Positions 8,312 through 17,920 of a stretch of 64,000 nucleotides of DNA are shown here, piece after piece. Numbering within the stretch: position 1 is the first letter of the stretch; each line of letters starts with the position of its first letter. The stretch covers positions 57,233 to 121,232 of the forward strand of contig JAIPEG010000006.1 of the NCBI GenBank assembly GCA_021737405.1, in the 5' to 3' direction. The notes beneath the pieces were generated by a model. The model was not told where the DNA came from. It saw only the letters and a list, made by a program, of their open reading frames with translations, and did not search any database. The stretch is from Bacteriovoracaceae bacterium (lineage in GTDB: Bacteria > Bdellovibrionota > Bacteriovoracia > Bacteriovoracales > Bacteriovoracaceae). A program made the position numbers and the translations under genes.

Positions 8312-10399
8312 GTGCGAAATTTACAAGATACACCCATTTATAAGTTACTAAAGCTTTCATTTATATTTTGTCTTGTTTTCTTTTCTAACCAATTAACTTT
8401 TGGAGAAATGTTTGCTGCAGATCTTAAGAGGGATGTCATCTCTTTTTGGGATTCTTCAGAAGTTGAAGAAGATGAATACACTTTTTCGAATACCCACCGA
8501 CATCTTGAATCAGTATTTAATCATTTCGGCCTAAGACTGAAATATGTTGATGTTAGAAAGCCATTTCCTACATGGCTTCTTCTTTCTGGATCTCTAAAAA
8601 ACTTTAGAGGTATCGTTTCATGGTTGACTGGCAACAACATGGAAAAACCAGATGATTATATGAATATCCTTAAAAGAGCAAAGAAGGAAGGCGTACCTTT
8701 GTTGCTTTTGGGAGAACCGGGCTTTCATGAGATATCTCCCAATAAGGCTATGCCTAAAGAAAAACTGGTGCAATTTTGGAGTAACATGGGCCTCAAATAT
8801 AATGGTTCTTATTACAATAACCCGCTACTAATTAAGCTCAATGTTAATGCTCCTAACATAAAAGATATTCAATTTGAAAGAGACTTTGAAGGAGAAACCC
8901 CAAACTTCTGGGGTTTGAGTGTTGAAGAAAAGGGTTTAAGGCCTTGGATCATAACGACATTAAGCCAGAGTGGACGATATGAATTTCATCCGGTGGTTGT
9001 TGGAGAAAACCTTGCTATTTTTCAAAAAGGATACGAGATTTTCACCAATCCATTAAGTTTTAAAGTTGAATGGAGAATGAATCCTTTTAAAATAGTAAAA
9101 GATCTTTTTATTAAAGAGATAGAACCGATTCCAGATGTTACAACCGTTTGTAATAATCGAGCCAGCTTTATCCATATTGATGGAGATGGTTTTATAAATA
9201 TAAGCCTCATTGATAAGAAGTCGCTCAGCGGTGAAATAATTATGAATGATATTATCAAAAAGTATAAATTCCCAACATCTGTGAGTATTGTAACGGCTGA
9301 AATAATACCTAAATATCTAGGAAGTAGGAGAACGGTAAATGCAGTAAAGGAATTGGTTAATCTTCCTTATGTAGAATCTGCATCACACACCTTTCGTCAT
9401 CCTTTAAGTTGGGAAAGGAAGCCTAATATAAGAGAAAAGAAGATTTATTTGGATGATGAAGAAATAAAAAATCATAAAGGACCGATTGTTGCTTATGAAA
9501 AGGAAAAGGGAGAGTTGAATTATGAAGAAGAAGTATTAGGTTCCCTTAAATATATCAATGACGAAATTCTCGAAAATAAAAAAACCAATCTTCTATTCTG
9601 GACAGGCTCATGTCGTCCACCTGTTGAGGCGTTAAGTATAGTCGAAAAAAATAATATTCTAAGCATAAACGGTGGAGATGGTCGCTATGACAGCTCTTAT
9701 CCTAGCTACACTGGTTTAGCACCACATTTTAGGAAAATAGATAATTATGTCCAGGTTTACTCTGCTTTTGCCAATGAGAATATTTATACCAATCTTTGGT
9801 CAGGTCCCTATAGTGGGTTTCGCAATGTAATTGAGAGTTTCAAAAATACAGAAGAACCATATCGTATAAAGCCAATAAATATCTATTATCACTTTTATTC
9901 CGGAGAACGTGTTTCAAGTGTAAAAGCATTAGATGAAATTTATTCTTTTTTAAACGAACAAAAAGTCACACCTATCTTCACGAGTGATTATATAAAAATG
10001 GTTCATGATTGGGATAAAATCAAAATTAGAAAAATTACTTCAAATGATTTTGAAATAAGAGAATATGGTAGCTCTAGGACGTTAAGAATTGATTTAAATG
10101 AAGAAAAGGAGATGTTTCCAGACTATGAACTTTCTAAGAATGTAATTGGGCATCGATTAGTAAATAAAAGTTTATATATAATGCTCTCAAAAGGTGATTT
10201 AGCAAAAGTAACTTTAACATCGATCCCTCCAACAAAGTCATATATATATCAGTGTAATGGAATTGTAGATGAATATAAAAAAGGAGGCCTGAAAGGTGAA
10301 TCAAGGGTTTCTTTTGAAGCAGAAATTCGAGAGAAAAATTTAATAAACTTTAAAAAGACAAGTCATGGCCAAGTTCTTTTAAAATGGGACGAAAAATGA
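8312..10399 (+). CDS. pelA: PelA-type polysaccharide deacetylase (lacks the hydrolase domain)
   Basis: This 695-residue protein has a signal peptide (about residues 12-36). A Rossmann-like middle region spans residues 40-280. The deacetylase domain carries HIDGDGF (D290/D292) and SHTFRHP (H359, H363), the metal-binding Asp and His-x3-His typical of PelA deacetylases. Further PelA-like segments are WTGSCRPP, NGGDGRYD, ENIYTNLWSGP and KPINIYYHFYSG. PelA deacetylates the GalNAc-containing Pel polymer in the periplasm. The N-terminal glycoside hydrolase normally fused to PelA is missing here and is encoded separately at 20805-21650. Start is GTG 8312. It overlaps pelB by 16 bases. Confidence 0.85.
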   Translation: MRNLQDTPIYKLLKLSFIFCLVFFSNQLTFGEMFAADLKRDVISFWDSSEVEEDEYTFSNTHRHLESVFNHFGLRLKYVDVRKPFPTWLLLSGSLKNFRGIVSWLTGNNMEKPDDYMNILKRAKKEGVPLLLLGEPGFHEISPNKAMPKEKLVQFWSNMGLKYNGSYYNNPLLIKLNVNAPNIKDIQFERDFEGETPNFWGLSVEEKGLRPWIITTLSQSGRYEFHPVVVGENLAIFQKGYEIFTNPLSFKVEWRMNPFKIVKDLFIKEIEPIPDVTTVCNNRASFIHIDGDGFINISLIDKKSLSGEIIMNDIIKKYKFPTSVSIVTAEIIPKYLGSRRTVNAVKELVNLPYVESASHTFRHPLSWERKPNIREKKIYLDDEEIKNHKGPIVAYEKEKGELNYEEEVLGSLKYINDEILENKKTNLLFWTGSCRPPVEALSIVEKNNILSINGGDGRYDSSYPSYTGLAPHFRKIDNYVQVYSAFANENIYTNLWSGPYSGFRNVIESFKNTEEPYRIKPINIYYHFYSGERVSSVKALDEIYSFLNEQKVTPIFTSDYIKMVHDWDKIKIRKITSNDFEIREYGSSRTLRIDLNEEKEMFPDYELSKNVIGHRLVNKSLYIMLSKGDLAKVTLTSIPPTKSYIYQCNGIVDEYKKGGLKGESRVSFEAEIREKNLINFKKTSHGQVLLKWDEK

Positions 10400-13263
10400 T
10401 TTTATTTCGTCCATGGCAGAGAAATATTTTTTTTGTCACAACACTAGTGGTCATAGTTCTTTCTATTCCTCAGGATCGAGATATTGGGTTGTACTACTTC
10501 AATAGCTATGAGTATGAAAAGGCCATCCCATATTTAGTACAAAGTGAATTGACTTCTTCAGGTGATGTGTTTGTCCTTAAGAAATTAAAAGATTTTGCTT
10601 TGATACAGGGGGATGTGAAAAGTGCTTACAACACACAATTAAAGTTAGTTGCTCTAAAACCAAATAATCAAGATTATATTATTGAGGCCGAAAAATTAGC
10701 GATTTGGAATAGATTTTATATTGAAGCACTTGAATTAAAGGAGAAGAGAGTTGACTTACTTCGAAATAAATCGCCCCTATTGGCGGATGACCTTCTTCTC
10801 GAGGTTGCTAATGGATATAGGTTCTATAAGAATTTTAAAGAAGCTGATCGTGTTTTTTTAGAATTAACGGGCTCATCAACAAGGAAAATTCTTGATCAGG
10901 CCATTCGTTACTTTTTAGTCCGAAAAAATGCCGACATTGCTCAAAAGGTTTTGAAGCGTTACATGGTCTTATTTAAAGGAAACACAGAGATCTTTAATTT
11001 CTATTATGAGACTCTTGTCTTTCAAAATAATTACTCTGAGGCAAGTCTTGTTCTTCTGCGTAAGATATTTCCAAAAGATAAGTGGGAGAAATTAGACGCC
11101 AAAATTGTTAATAAAAAAATTTCATCACTTGATAAGAAAACGGTCGATGAGAATCGTGATGAACTTGAATTCTTAATTCCACTTCTAAAGTCAAATTTTA
11201 CAGAAGAGGATTATGAGAGATTTGCAGTCGAAGTCGCTGGTAAGTTAGAGCGAACCCCTCTTGTGTTTATTGAAATTGGTTTGGTATATTTAAAAGAGAC
11301 TCAAACTGAAAAGGCGCTAAGATTTTTTCATCTTGCTGAGTCCAGTCCGCGGAATTTCTTTAGAGAGACAAACTTAGAGCTAGCTTCAATTTACAACGAC
11401 CTCAAATTGTATGAAGAGGCCATCAGGTGCCTAAAACGATTAACTAAACGTTATTATAAAAATCGAAGTTACTGGGGAATGCTTGCAGAAGCATATGAGA
11501 ATAATGGAGAAAAAGAAAAAGCTATTAAGGCCCTCTTAAAACAGTATAAATTGGAGAAAGATATCGTCATTTTAAATTTTGAAAAATGGGTATTAAATGG
11601 GATACGCTTCGCTCAAATTGGTAGAATTAGTCCGTCTGAACTTGCGAATAAAGATATCAATAAATCTAAAAAAGAGAAGGCAATAGCATCCCTTGAAAAA
11701 CGAATTGTAGACTCTATATACGGAATAGAAGATTTTGATAAACGGATATTGGCATTTGATGAATTATTAAAAGAAAATCCGACTAGTAATATCGCTCTTA
11801 AAGGAAGAGCCTACTCCTATTTTGATAAAGGTGACCAAACTAAAGCAATATCTCTGTTTAAGGAGATTCATGAACTCTACCCTGATGACGTAGATGCATT
11901 GAGTGTGCTTCTTGGAGTTTGGCAAAAGGAGAAGGATTGGAATTCTCTTCGCAAAGCTGAAAAATCCTTAAAGGAAAGTTATAACGAAATAGAATTAAAT
12001 ATTCTATTTCGAGACTATTATTGGGAGAAAAATCTTAAGCAGTATCAGAAGACTTGCCAAGAATTAACCCTCGATAAGGTATATGAATCCAAAATTCAAG
12101 ATTTCGAAATTTTGCTTCAATCAGCTAAAATTGAATGTAATGTTAGAAAGGGTGATATTGATAATGCGCTGAAATTATCAAGAAACTTTCAGGAATTAGC
12201 ACCAAACCAGTGCAATAGGAAAATTCAACGAATATTTTTAGAAATTGATGTTGGTGATCTAGATTGGGCCTATTTAAATACGGTTGAGGATAAAAAGTGT
12301 TTAGAAAGAAGACAAAAAGATGAAATTCTTAAGCTCTATTATGCGCAGGACCACTTTCGAAGGGGGGCAAGAATTTGGAGATGGGAGCAATCATTTAGTT
12401 ATCTGAGAGCAGGTGATTTCTCTTTTGGGGTTATCGAAGAGGGACTTTCGCGTAAGCTTGAAAATTGGTCTTTGGGAATTAGGGGAGAGTTAACAAAGGT
12501 TCTTAGTGATGGAAAGAGTAGTTTTCCTCTCTTGGGATTAGAGTATAAATACTTCGGGCAAAGTGGAAGTGTCTTCACCATAGGCCCTACCTTTTTAGGT
12601 AATGAAAAAGATACAAGATTAGGATTCTTAGTTGGATATTCATTGAACCAGAGAAATATTTTCATGAGTTTTAATTTTTTGAGTAACAATCCATTGCGCT
12701 TCTCAAGTAACCTTGCGGAAGAGTCCAGTGCTTATGCAAGCCAAGGTGAATTTTATTTGAATTTTCGAAGTGAGGACCGAAGATGGAACCTTTTAGGATT
12801 TGCATTATTGCAAAATATAAATTTTAGAGAAAGTTCGTCTTTTGGAAGTCAGTTTACTTTTGAGGGATTGAGAAGGTTTTATTCAAACAATAAGGTAAGG
12901 CCTATTGAGCTGTATACAGGTGTACAATTGAGCACCAGTGGACTTTCTTCAGCGAAGGACAGCTTTTCACAAAACTTTTTAAGGAAATCTACTGCAATTC
13001 ATTTCGTATTAAAGTCTGACTTTAATTTTCCGGATAACTTTATGCCTTCGAAGTGGTCTGGCTTTTTTCGTCTTGGTGTAGGAGGGGATAGCAATAGGGG
13101 AGTTGATTTCTTTGATAGTCTTCAGGTTTCTGGAGCTATTAATAAGGCGATTAGCAAAAGAGCAAAAATCTCATTAACTGGTGAGTATTACTCTGAATTT
13201 TTGGGTATTAACCGTGGTAATACACGCGTCTTTCGCTTCGATTTTATACAGGACTTTTGGTGA
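10384..13263 (+). CDS. pelB: PelB-like TPR and outer-membrane porin protein
   Basis: The 959-residue protein has an N-terminal membrane helix (about residues 14-29), a long alpha-helical region with TPR-like repeats (residues 30-660, for example ALRFFHLAESSP, YSYFDKGDQTKAISLF), and a C-terminal part (about 690-959) rich in alternating strands ending in FRFDFIQDFW with a terminal aromatic, as expected for a beta-barrel. This is the layout of PelB, which moves Pel across the periplasm and outer membrane and helps PelA. It is shorter than Pseudomonas PelB (about 1190 residues). ATG 10384 or ATG 10396 could start it; both overlap the end of pelA. Confidence 0.8.
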   Translation: MGRKMILFRPWQRNIFFVTTLVVIVLSIPQDRDIGLYYFNSYEYEKAIPYLVQSELTSSGDVFVLKKLKDFALIQGDVKSAYNTQLKLVALKPNNQDYIIEAEKLAIWNRFYIEALELKEKRVDLLRNKSPLLADDLLLEVANGYRFYKNFKEADRVFLELTGSSTRKILDQAIRYFLVRKNADIAQKVLKRYMVLFKGNTEIFNFYYETLVFQNNYSEASLVLLRKIFPKDKWEKLDAKIVNKKISSLDKKTVDENRDELEFLIPLLKSNFTEEDYERFAVEVAGKLERTPLVFIEIGLVYLKETQTEKALRFFHLAESSPRNFFRETNLELASIYNDLKLYEEAIRCLKRLTKRYYKNRSYWGMLAEAYENNGEKEKAIKALLKQYKLEKDIVILNFEKWVLNGIRFAQIGRISPSELANKDINKSKKEKAIASLEKRIVDSIYGIEDFDKRILAFDELLKENPTSNIALKGRAYSYFDKGDQTKAISLFKEIHELYPDDVDALSVLLGVWQKEKDWNSLRKAEKSLKESYNEIELNILFRDYYWEKNLKQYQKTCQELTLDKVYESKIQDFEILLQSAKIECNVRKGDIDNALKLSRNFQELAPNQCNRKIQRIFLEIDVGDLDWAYLNTVEDKKCLERRQKDEILKLYYAQDHFRRGARIWRWEQSFSYLRAGDFSFGVIEEGLSRKLENWSLGIRGELTKVLSDGKSSFPLLGLEYKYFGQSGSVFTIGPTFLGNEKDTRLGFLVGYSLNQRNIFMSFNFLSNNPLRFSSNLAEESSAYASQGEFYLNFRSEDRRWNLLGFALLQNINFRESSSFGSQFTFEGLRRFYSNNKVRPIELYTGVQLSTSGLSSAKDSFSQNFLRKSTAIHFVLKSDFNFPDNFMPSKWSGFFRLGVGGDSNRGVDFFDSLQVSGAINKAISKRAKISLTGEYYSEFLGINRGNTRVFRFDFIQDFW

Positions 13264-13273
13264 GGGGAAATAA

Positions 13274-13639
13274 GTGAAAAAGGTTTTTATGCTGGATGAT
13301 AGTCCGGAATTTGTCTTTCTCGTGCAAAGCTTATTCAAGCTTAAAGGAGTAGAGCTTTCCTCAGAAATAGAAGTAGAAAAAGCAAGAGAGATCTTGTCGT
13401 CTGATAGTTTTGCTCTGTTAATCATTGACTATGTTCTACCTACAACTAATGGTCTAGCGTTTATAGAGGAGATTCGTCAGCTGGATGCGTATCGAAATAC
13501 GCCGATAATCCTTTTAACTGCTAAGAAATTGGAAGAATCTGAAATTCAAGCTGTAAAAAAGAATGGAGTTCTTTTCCTACAGAAGCCCATACAGCCCACA
13601 GAGTTCTATAATAAGGTATGCACTTTATTAGAAGGCTAG
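13274..13639 (+). CDS. Stand-alone response regulator receiver domain
   Basis: This 121-residue single CheY-like domain has the acidic pair D8/D9, phosphoacceptor D52 (LLIIDYVLP), T82 and K104 (LQKPIQP), so all key residues are intact. There is no output domain. It begins with GTG 13 bases after the pelB stop behind GAGGGG and is followed 3 bases later by pelD. Such a receiver is not part of the classic pel operon. It probably signals by protein contact, perhaps to PelD or PelB. No partner kinase is nearby in the operon. Confidence 0.85.
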   Translation: MKKVFMLDDSPEFVFLVQSLFKLKGVELSSEIEVEKAREILSSDSFALLIIDYVLPTTNGLAFIEEIRQLDAYRNTPIILLTAKKLEESEIQAVKKNGVLFLQKPIQPTEFYNKVCTLLEG

Positions 13640-13642
13640 TGG

Positions 13643-14965
13643 GTGAAAAACAGAGTAAATAGGAAAAATTTAGCGGATCTAGGGATACTTAGTGGTTGCC
13701 TCGCTATTTATCTATTTTATGCCTACTTTTACAGTAGAGATAATTTGGCCTTGATTGGTTCTGACTTACATCCTTTCTTTATTATAGGGATATTGTTCTC
13801 TGCCTATTATGGAACTAAGCATGCTGGGGTTGTCTCACTTCTCCTCTCTGTCATTTATATTGGACTTGTTTATATTCAAATTGATTTACTAGAGGAGGAG
13901 AGTTTATTTTCCTTTAAATTTATAATATTCCCCATAAACTTAACGATATTTTCTCTACTTGTCGGAGAAATAAGGCAAAGGACCTGGAAAAAGCAAGTTG
14001 AGACAAAGAAGAAGCTTTCTATAAATGAAAAGATTTTGTCAGACTTAGAGGTTAATTTTAAAGAAACAGAAGAAGAGTTATTTGAAATGAAGAAAAGGTA
14101 TGCAACGCTCACCGATTCTTTTCGGAATAATTTAAATTCGATAAAAAGCTTTGAAGGGTTGGATCTTGATGGAGTTGTTAAAAGGGTTAGCGATATCCTT
14201 TCAACGGAATGTGATGTCCATAAAATCAGATTTGTCAGTAGGAAACAGTCGGCAGAGAATTTGGCGGATTCCGAAAAAAATCTAATTTTGAAGGTTATAG
14301 ATAGCGGTAATGTCTTCACAATTAAGGATGAAATTTCATCGAATGATGGTGTTGGTGATTTAGAAAAACTAGGATTCCAAATAATTTTTCCATTTAAAGT
14401 TAATGAGCTACCTGTTGGGTTCTTCTTTTTTGGGGGAATGCCCTTTTTATCATTAAATGTTTATAACCAGAAGAAGATCGCTAATGTGTTAGAGCTCGCA
14501 GCAATTTCGTATGCTAAGAGCTTAGCAGTAGAAGAGGTCAAGGGCGACTCACCCTTTCTATTTCCTTATAAAGTATTAAAGAGAGAATACTATGCCATGG
14601 AGCTTGAGGGACTTGTTCAGGCAGCAAGAGAATATGATTTTCCAGTAAATTTAGCCAAGTTAAATTTTGAAATTAATGATTCACTATCAAAATCGCAACG
14701 TGAGAAAATCCTGTTGTTAACCGTTCATCTGATTAAAGAATCAAGAAGAGGAGGCGAACCAATAGGGTTAGATTTAGAACTTGGTCATATTTATATCTGT
14801 TACTTACGGATAGAAGAAGAAGCCAGATCTGCTTTTGAATTAACTTATAATAGAATTATTGGAATTATTCCTAGTTCCATAAAAGAGAGTATTTCAATAA
14901 ACTTCAGTTTTCACTGTTTAAAAGATATCCCAATCGAAAACTTTGAACTGGGTAAAGCAGAATGA
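13643..14965 (+). CDS. pelD: PelD-like membrane GAF and degenerate GGDEF protein
   Basis: The 440-residue protein has about four membrane segments in residues 10-110 and a coiled coil at about 115-165. A GAF-like domain spans about 175-295, and a C-terminal region at about 310-435 fits a degenerate GGDEF fold. This is the order found in PelD, the inner-membrane c-di-GMP receptor that switches on Pel synthesis. The place expected for the RxxD inhibitory site reads RGGE (R369-E372) and the active-site loop reads LELGH, so cyclase activity is excluded and c-di-GMP binding is uncertain. It starts at GTG and shares ATGA with pelE. Confidence 0.8.
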   Translation: MKNRVNRKNLADLGILSGCLAIYLFYAYFYSRDNLALIGSDLHPFFIIGILFSAYYGTKHAGVVSLLLSVIYIGLVYIQIDLLEEESLFSFKFIIFPINLTIFSLLVGEIRQRTWKKQVETKKKLSINEKILSDLEVNFKETEEELFEMKKRYATLTDSFRNNLNSIKSFEGLDLDGVVKRVSDILSTECDVHKIRFVSRKQSAENLADSEKNLILKVIDSGNVFTIKDEISSNDGVGDLEKLGFQIIFPFKVNELPVGFFFFGGMPFLSLNVYNQKKIANVLELAAISYAKSLAVEEVKGDSPFLFPYKVLKREYYAMELEGLVQAAREYDFPVNLAKLNFEINDSLSKSQREKILLLTVHLIKESRRGGEPIGLDLELGHIYICYLRIEEEARSAFELTYNRIIGIIPSSIKESISINFSFHCLKDIPIENFELGKAE

Positions 14966-15987
14966 TCGGACTTTTCATAGCAGGATTGATTAAAATTATT
15001 GTAGTGGTAATGTTATTAAAAGGGGCTGTCACACCGAATATTTTTCTCTTCATTGTAAACCCCATGAGTTCATTACTCTTGGCCTTCATGGTAAAGAAAA
15101 CGACTGAAAGTCAAATTTATCCAATAATTGTTTTTGTGATTGATTGCTTTACTCCTGTTCTGGGCTTCTTGGGGCTTTTTATTTTCTATGGTTTAAAACC
15201 AATGATGGCATTCATTAGCGTTGAAGATGGAGAGGAGGATTTCTACCTTCCTTTAGGTGAGCAGTCTTATAAGCGATTTGAGATCCAGAAAAAAGTAGAA
15301 CTAGATAATACTACCATTCAGCATCGAAAAACTATGGTTTTCGAGCGCTATAACGTAGAACCGCTATTAGAAATTTTACTAGGAGATTATGAATTAGCAT
15401 TAAAAATAAATGCAATTGAAAAGCTATCTAATATATCTAATCGGTCAGCGATCTCTCTTCTACAAAAAGCTCTCGAGCAGGAAGATTATGAAGTTAGATA
15501 TTTTGCGAATGGGGCACTTCAAAAAATAGAACAAAAGTTTTTAGATGAAATTGATCATTTTTCTGATCGAATAATGGAGTATCCTGAAAAACCATCTTAC
15601 TATACAGAAAGAGGTAATAAGTTCCTTGAGGTCCATCGCCTTGGGCTTCTTGATCAAAGCATTGAGAATATTTTTCTTGAAAAAGCACTTGTAGACTTCA
15701 TGACATCTTTGAGCTTAGATAGCGGTCAATCTTATCTCTATACCCGTATTATAGAAGTGAATTTGAGATTAGGCAATTTAACGGATTTGGTGACATTGGC
15801 TAACATTGCTATGAAATCGAATATTTTGGAGAGCGAAAAAGCAAAAATTCTTTTTTACCAAGCTGAAGCCTGTTTTCAATTGGGTGATTACAGGTCCTCT
15901 CAAGAATATTGTAAACAGTCTGCTGACCTACCTCAAGAATTTAATCTCATAAAGAATTGTCTAAGCTGGTGGAATGAGCCAGCTTAG
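14962..15987 (+). CDS. pelE: PelE-like membrane protein with helical repeats
   Basis: This 341-residue protein has two to three N-terminal membrane helices (about residues 1-80), a HEAT-like segment near residues 135-190 (LKINAIEKLSNISNRSAISLLQ) and TPR-like helices to the end. PelE is an inner-membrane TPR protein that joins PelD, PelF and PelG in the synthase complex. Position between pelD and pelF, and a 4-base overlap with pelD, support the call. Sequence motifs alone would not identify it, so the name rests largely on topology and context. Confidence 0.65.
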   Translation: MIGLFIAGLIKIIVVVMLLKGAVTPNIFLFIVNPMSSLLLAFMVKKTTESQIYPIIVFVIDCFTPVLGFLGLFIFYGLKPMMAFISVEDGEEDFYLPLGEQSYKRFEIQKKVELDNTTIQHRKTMVFERYNVEPLLEILLGDYELALKINAIEKLSNISNRSAISLLQKALEQEDYEVRYFANGALQKIEQKFLDEIDHFSDRIMEYPEKPSYYTERGNKFLEVHRLGLLDQSIENIFLEKALVDFMTSLSLDSGQSYLYTRIIEVNLRLGNLTDLVTLANIAMKSNILESEKAKILFYQAEACFQLGDYRSSQEYCKQSADLPQEFNLIKNCLSWWNEPA

Positions 15988-17920
15988 TCAAGATATAGAT
16001 GAGCAAGTTCACCAACTTGTTCAAGAGAGTTGGGCCAATCGTTTAGAAGCAATCGATAAATTACGAGAAATTCGTAATAAATCACAGTTCAAAGTATTTT
16101 TAAATCATGTGATTAGTAAGAAGAATATTGTTTTGGAAAAAGACTTTATTCAAATCTGTGAATATTTAGGTAAAAACACCGATCTCATCGATTTAGGTGG
16201 AAATATATTCTATGGTCTCATTACACTTGCCTACAATGGACATGAAGAGGTTAGGGGGCATGCGAGACAAACAATCGATGAACTTAATTGTCAGGAAAAT
16301 ATTCTTCGATCGCATCTTGTTTTCTCACTACAAAGAGCGTGGAAGCTATGTGATCCTGATGGTAAACTTTATATAAGTAAAATTGCTCTGAAATATAATT
16401 ATCATGAAATTTATAGTTTGGTAGTAAGGACAATTTTTTTGTTTCCAGATGATAATGGAATCAAGCTACAACGGGTTTTGGCCCAGGCCCGCGAAAGAAG
16501 AATCGTTCCTGCCCTTCGTCATTGGCTAAAAGGTGATGATAAAGAGCTTATTACTGAAGCTCTTCGCTCCTTCCATCTTGTCGGGGGGCTTCTTGATATT
16601 TTTAGTATTTATCCTTTGATAAATAACAATGACTTTGCGATCAAAAGAGAAGTCGCTTGTACAATAAGCATCTTGTATCCATCACTACAGCAGCTTTGGC
16701 TGCCCAAATTATGGAAGTCCCTTAAAAGTGTGAATGAGAGGGTTGTATTTCTCGAATGCCTTACATCGGTAAATACTAGTTATAATGTTCGATTCTTTAA
16801 AGAAGTTTTACTTAATTCAAAGAGTAACGAACTTTCACTAAAAGCTTCCTTTGTTTTAGGTAATTTAAGAGTACCCTCTAAAATAAGGATAATGACATCA
16901 GACTTTTTGAATTTAGATGATGATAAAAAAGCAAAGATTATTACCTCTCTGAATGGGAAGCCTTTTCGGGGGGCAGAGGCGTTTTATCTAAAGGCGTTTG
17001 AAGTTGAAACAAATGTAATTATTAAAATATTAATTATAGAGGGAATGGGATATTTTGATACGCCTTCTGTGATTTCTTTCTTAAAAATGGAATTGTCTAA
17101 GATAGATAGCCAGTACAGGTCCTTTGCTTACAGTTCACTTTTTAAAGTATCGAGTGCCTGTGCCTTTGAGTTTTGTAAGGACTATATCAAAGATAATACA
17201 AATGTTGATAGTTTTTTAAAGTTAAATATACTAAAGACATTGCCAAGCTTAAGAGCTTTTTTTCATGAAGATAATGATCCAGCGATCTATTTGGCAGAGG
17301 TATTTCTTAAAGGAAGCTTAAACGAAAAAATGCTTATTGTTAGGGCCGCTCCATATTTTATAAATAAAAAACTATTTATGCTTCTTCTTTCTGATTTTTT
17401 TATGACTAAGGAGTTAAGCCAAAAGAAATCAATTGGGCTCTCTCTTATTAAGTCCATGAATAAGGTACCCGGCTTGATAAGAGATGGCGGATTGTTGTTT
17501 GAGGATGTTTTTTTCTTGAAGTGTTTTAGATTGGAAAAAATCAATCCAACTTTTATAGAAGAATATGTTAGTCTTGTTAAAAGTGACCATTTGAAATATG
17601 GGTTGTTCTTAGATACCATAAAAAAATCTATATTAAAGATATTCCTACAAAAGCCAGAAAAATTTAACAACGAAGTTAGTCTAATATATCTAGTGGATGA
17701 ATTATCTGAGAACTTTAAAGATTTTGATGTGATTGACTCAAAAAAAATTTTGAAACTATTCTTTAAAGTGAAAAGTATTGCTTTAGATAAGAGTCTGTTG
17801 AGGCTTTCGCTATTAAGTGGTGACCCTGATGACTTAGGTTTTTTTCTAGAGAATTGCAAAGAATATGGTTTGAAATTAGATAATGATTCCAATCTTCAAA
17901 TTAATTTGGAGAAATATTGA
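15974..17920 (+). CDS. HEAT-like alpha-solenoid protein of the pel-like operon
   Basis: The 648-residue protein is almost wholly helical with irregular repeats resembling HEAT units (for example EVRGHARQTIDELN, IKREVACTISILYPSL). It has no signal peptide or membrane helix and so is predicted cytoplasmic. It overlaps pelE by 14 bases and touches pelF through a TGATG stop-start. It has no counterpart in the canonical pelABCDEFG operon. It may be a scaffold for the synthase complex or an extension of PelE's helical-repeat function. The C-terminal half is Lys- and Phe-rich with no catalytic motif. Confidence 0.7.
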   Translation: MSQLSQDIDEQVHQLVQESWANRLEAIDKLREIRNKSQFKVFLNHVISKKNIVLEKDFIQICEYLGKNTDLIDLGGNIFYGLITLAYNGHEEVRGHARQTIDELNCQENILRSHLVFSLQRAWKLCDPDGKLYISKIALKYNYHEIYSLVVRTIFLFPDDNGIKLQRVLAQARERRIVPALRHWLKGDDKELITEALRSFHLVGGLLDIFSIYPLINNNDFAIKREVACTISILYPSLQQLWLPKLWKSLKSVNERVVFLECLTSVNTSYNVRFFKEVLLNSKSNELSLKASFVLGNLRVPSKIRIMTSDFLNLDDDKKAKIITSLNGKPFRGAEAFYLKAFEVETNVIIKILIIEGMGYFDTPSVISFLKMELSKIDSQYRSFAYSSLFKVSSACAFEFCKDYIKDNTNVDSFLKLNILKTLPSLRAFFHEDNDPAIYLAEVFLKGSLNEKMLIVRAAPYFINKKLFMLLLSDFFMTKELSQKKSIGLSLIKSMNKVPGLIRDGGLLFEDVFFLKCFRLEKINPTFIEEYVSLVKSDHLKYGLFLDTIKKSILKIFLQKPEKFNNEVSLIYLVDELSENFKDFDVIDSKKILKLFFKVKSIALDKSLLRLSLLSGDPDDLGFFLENCKEYGLKLDNDSNLQINLEKY

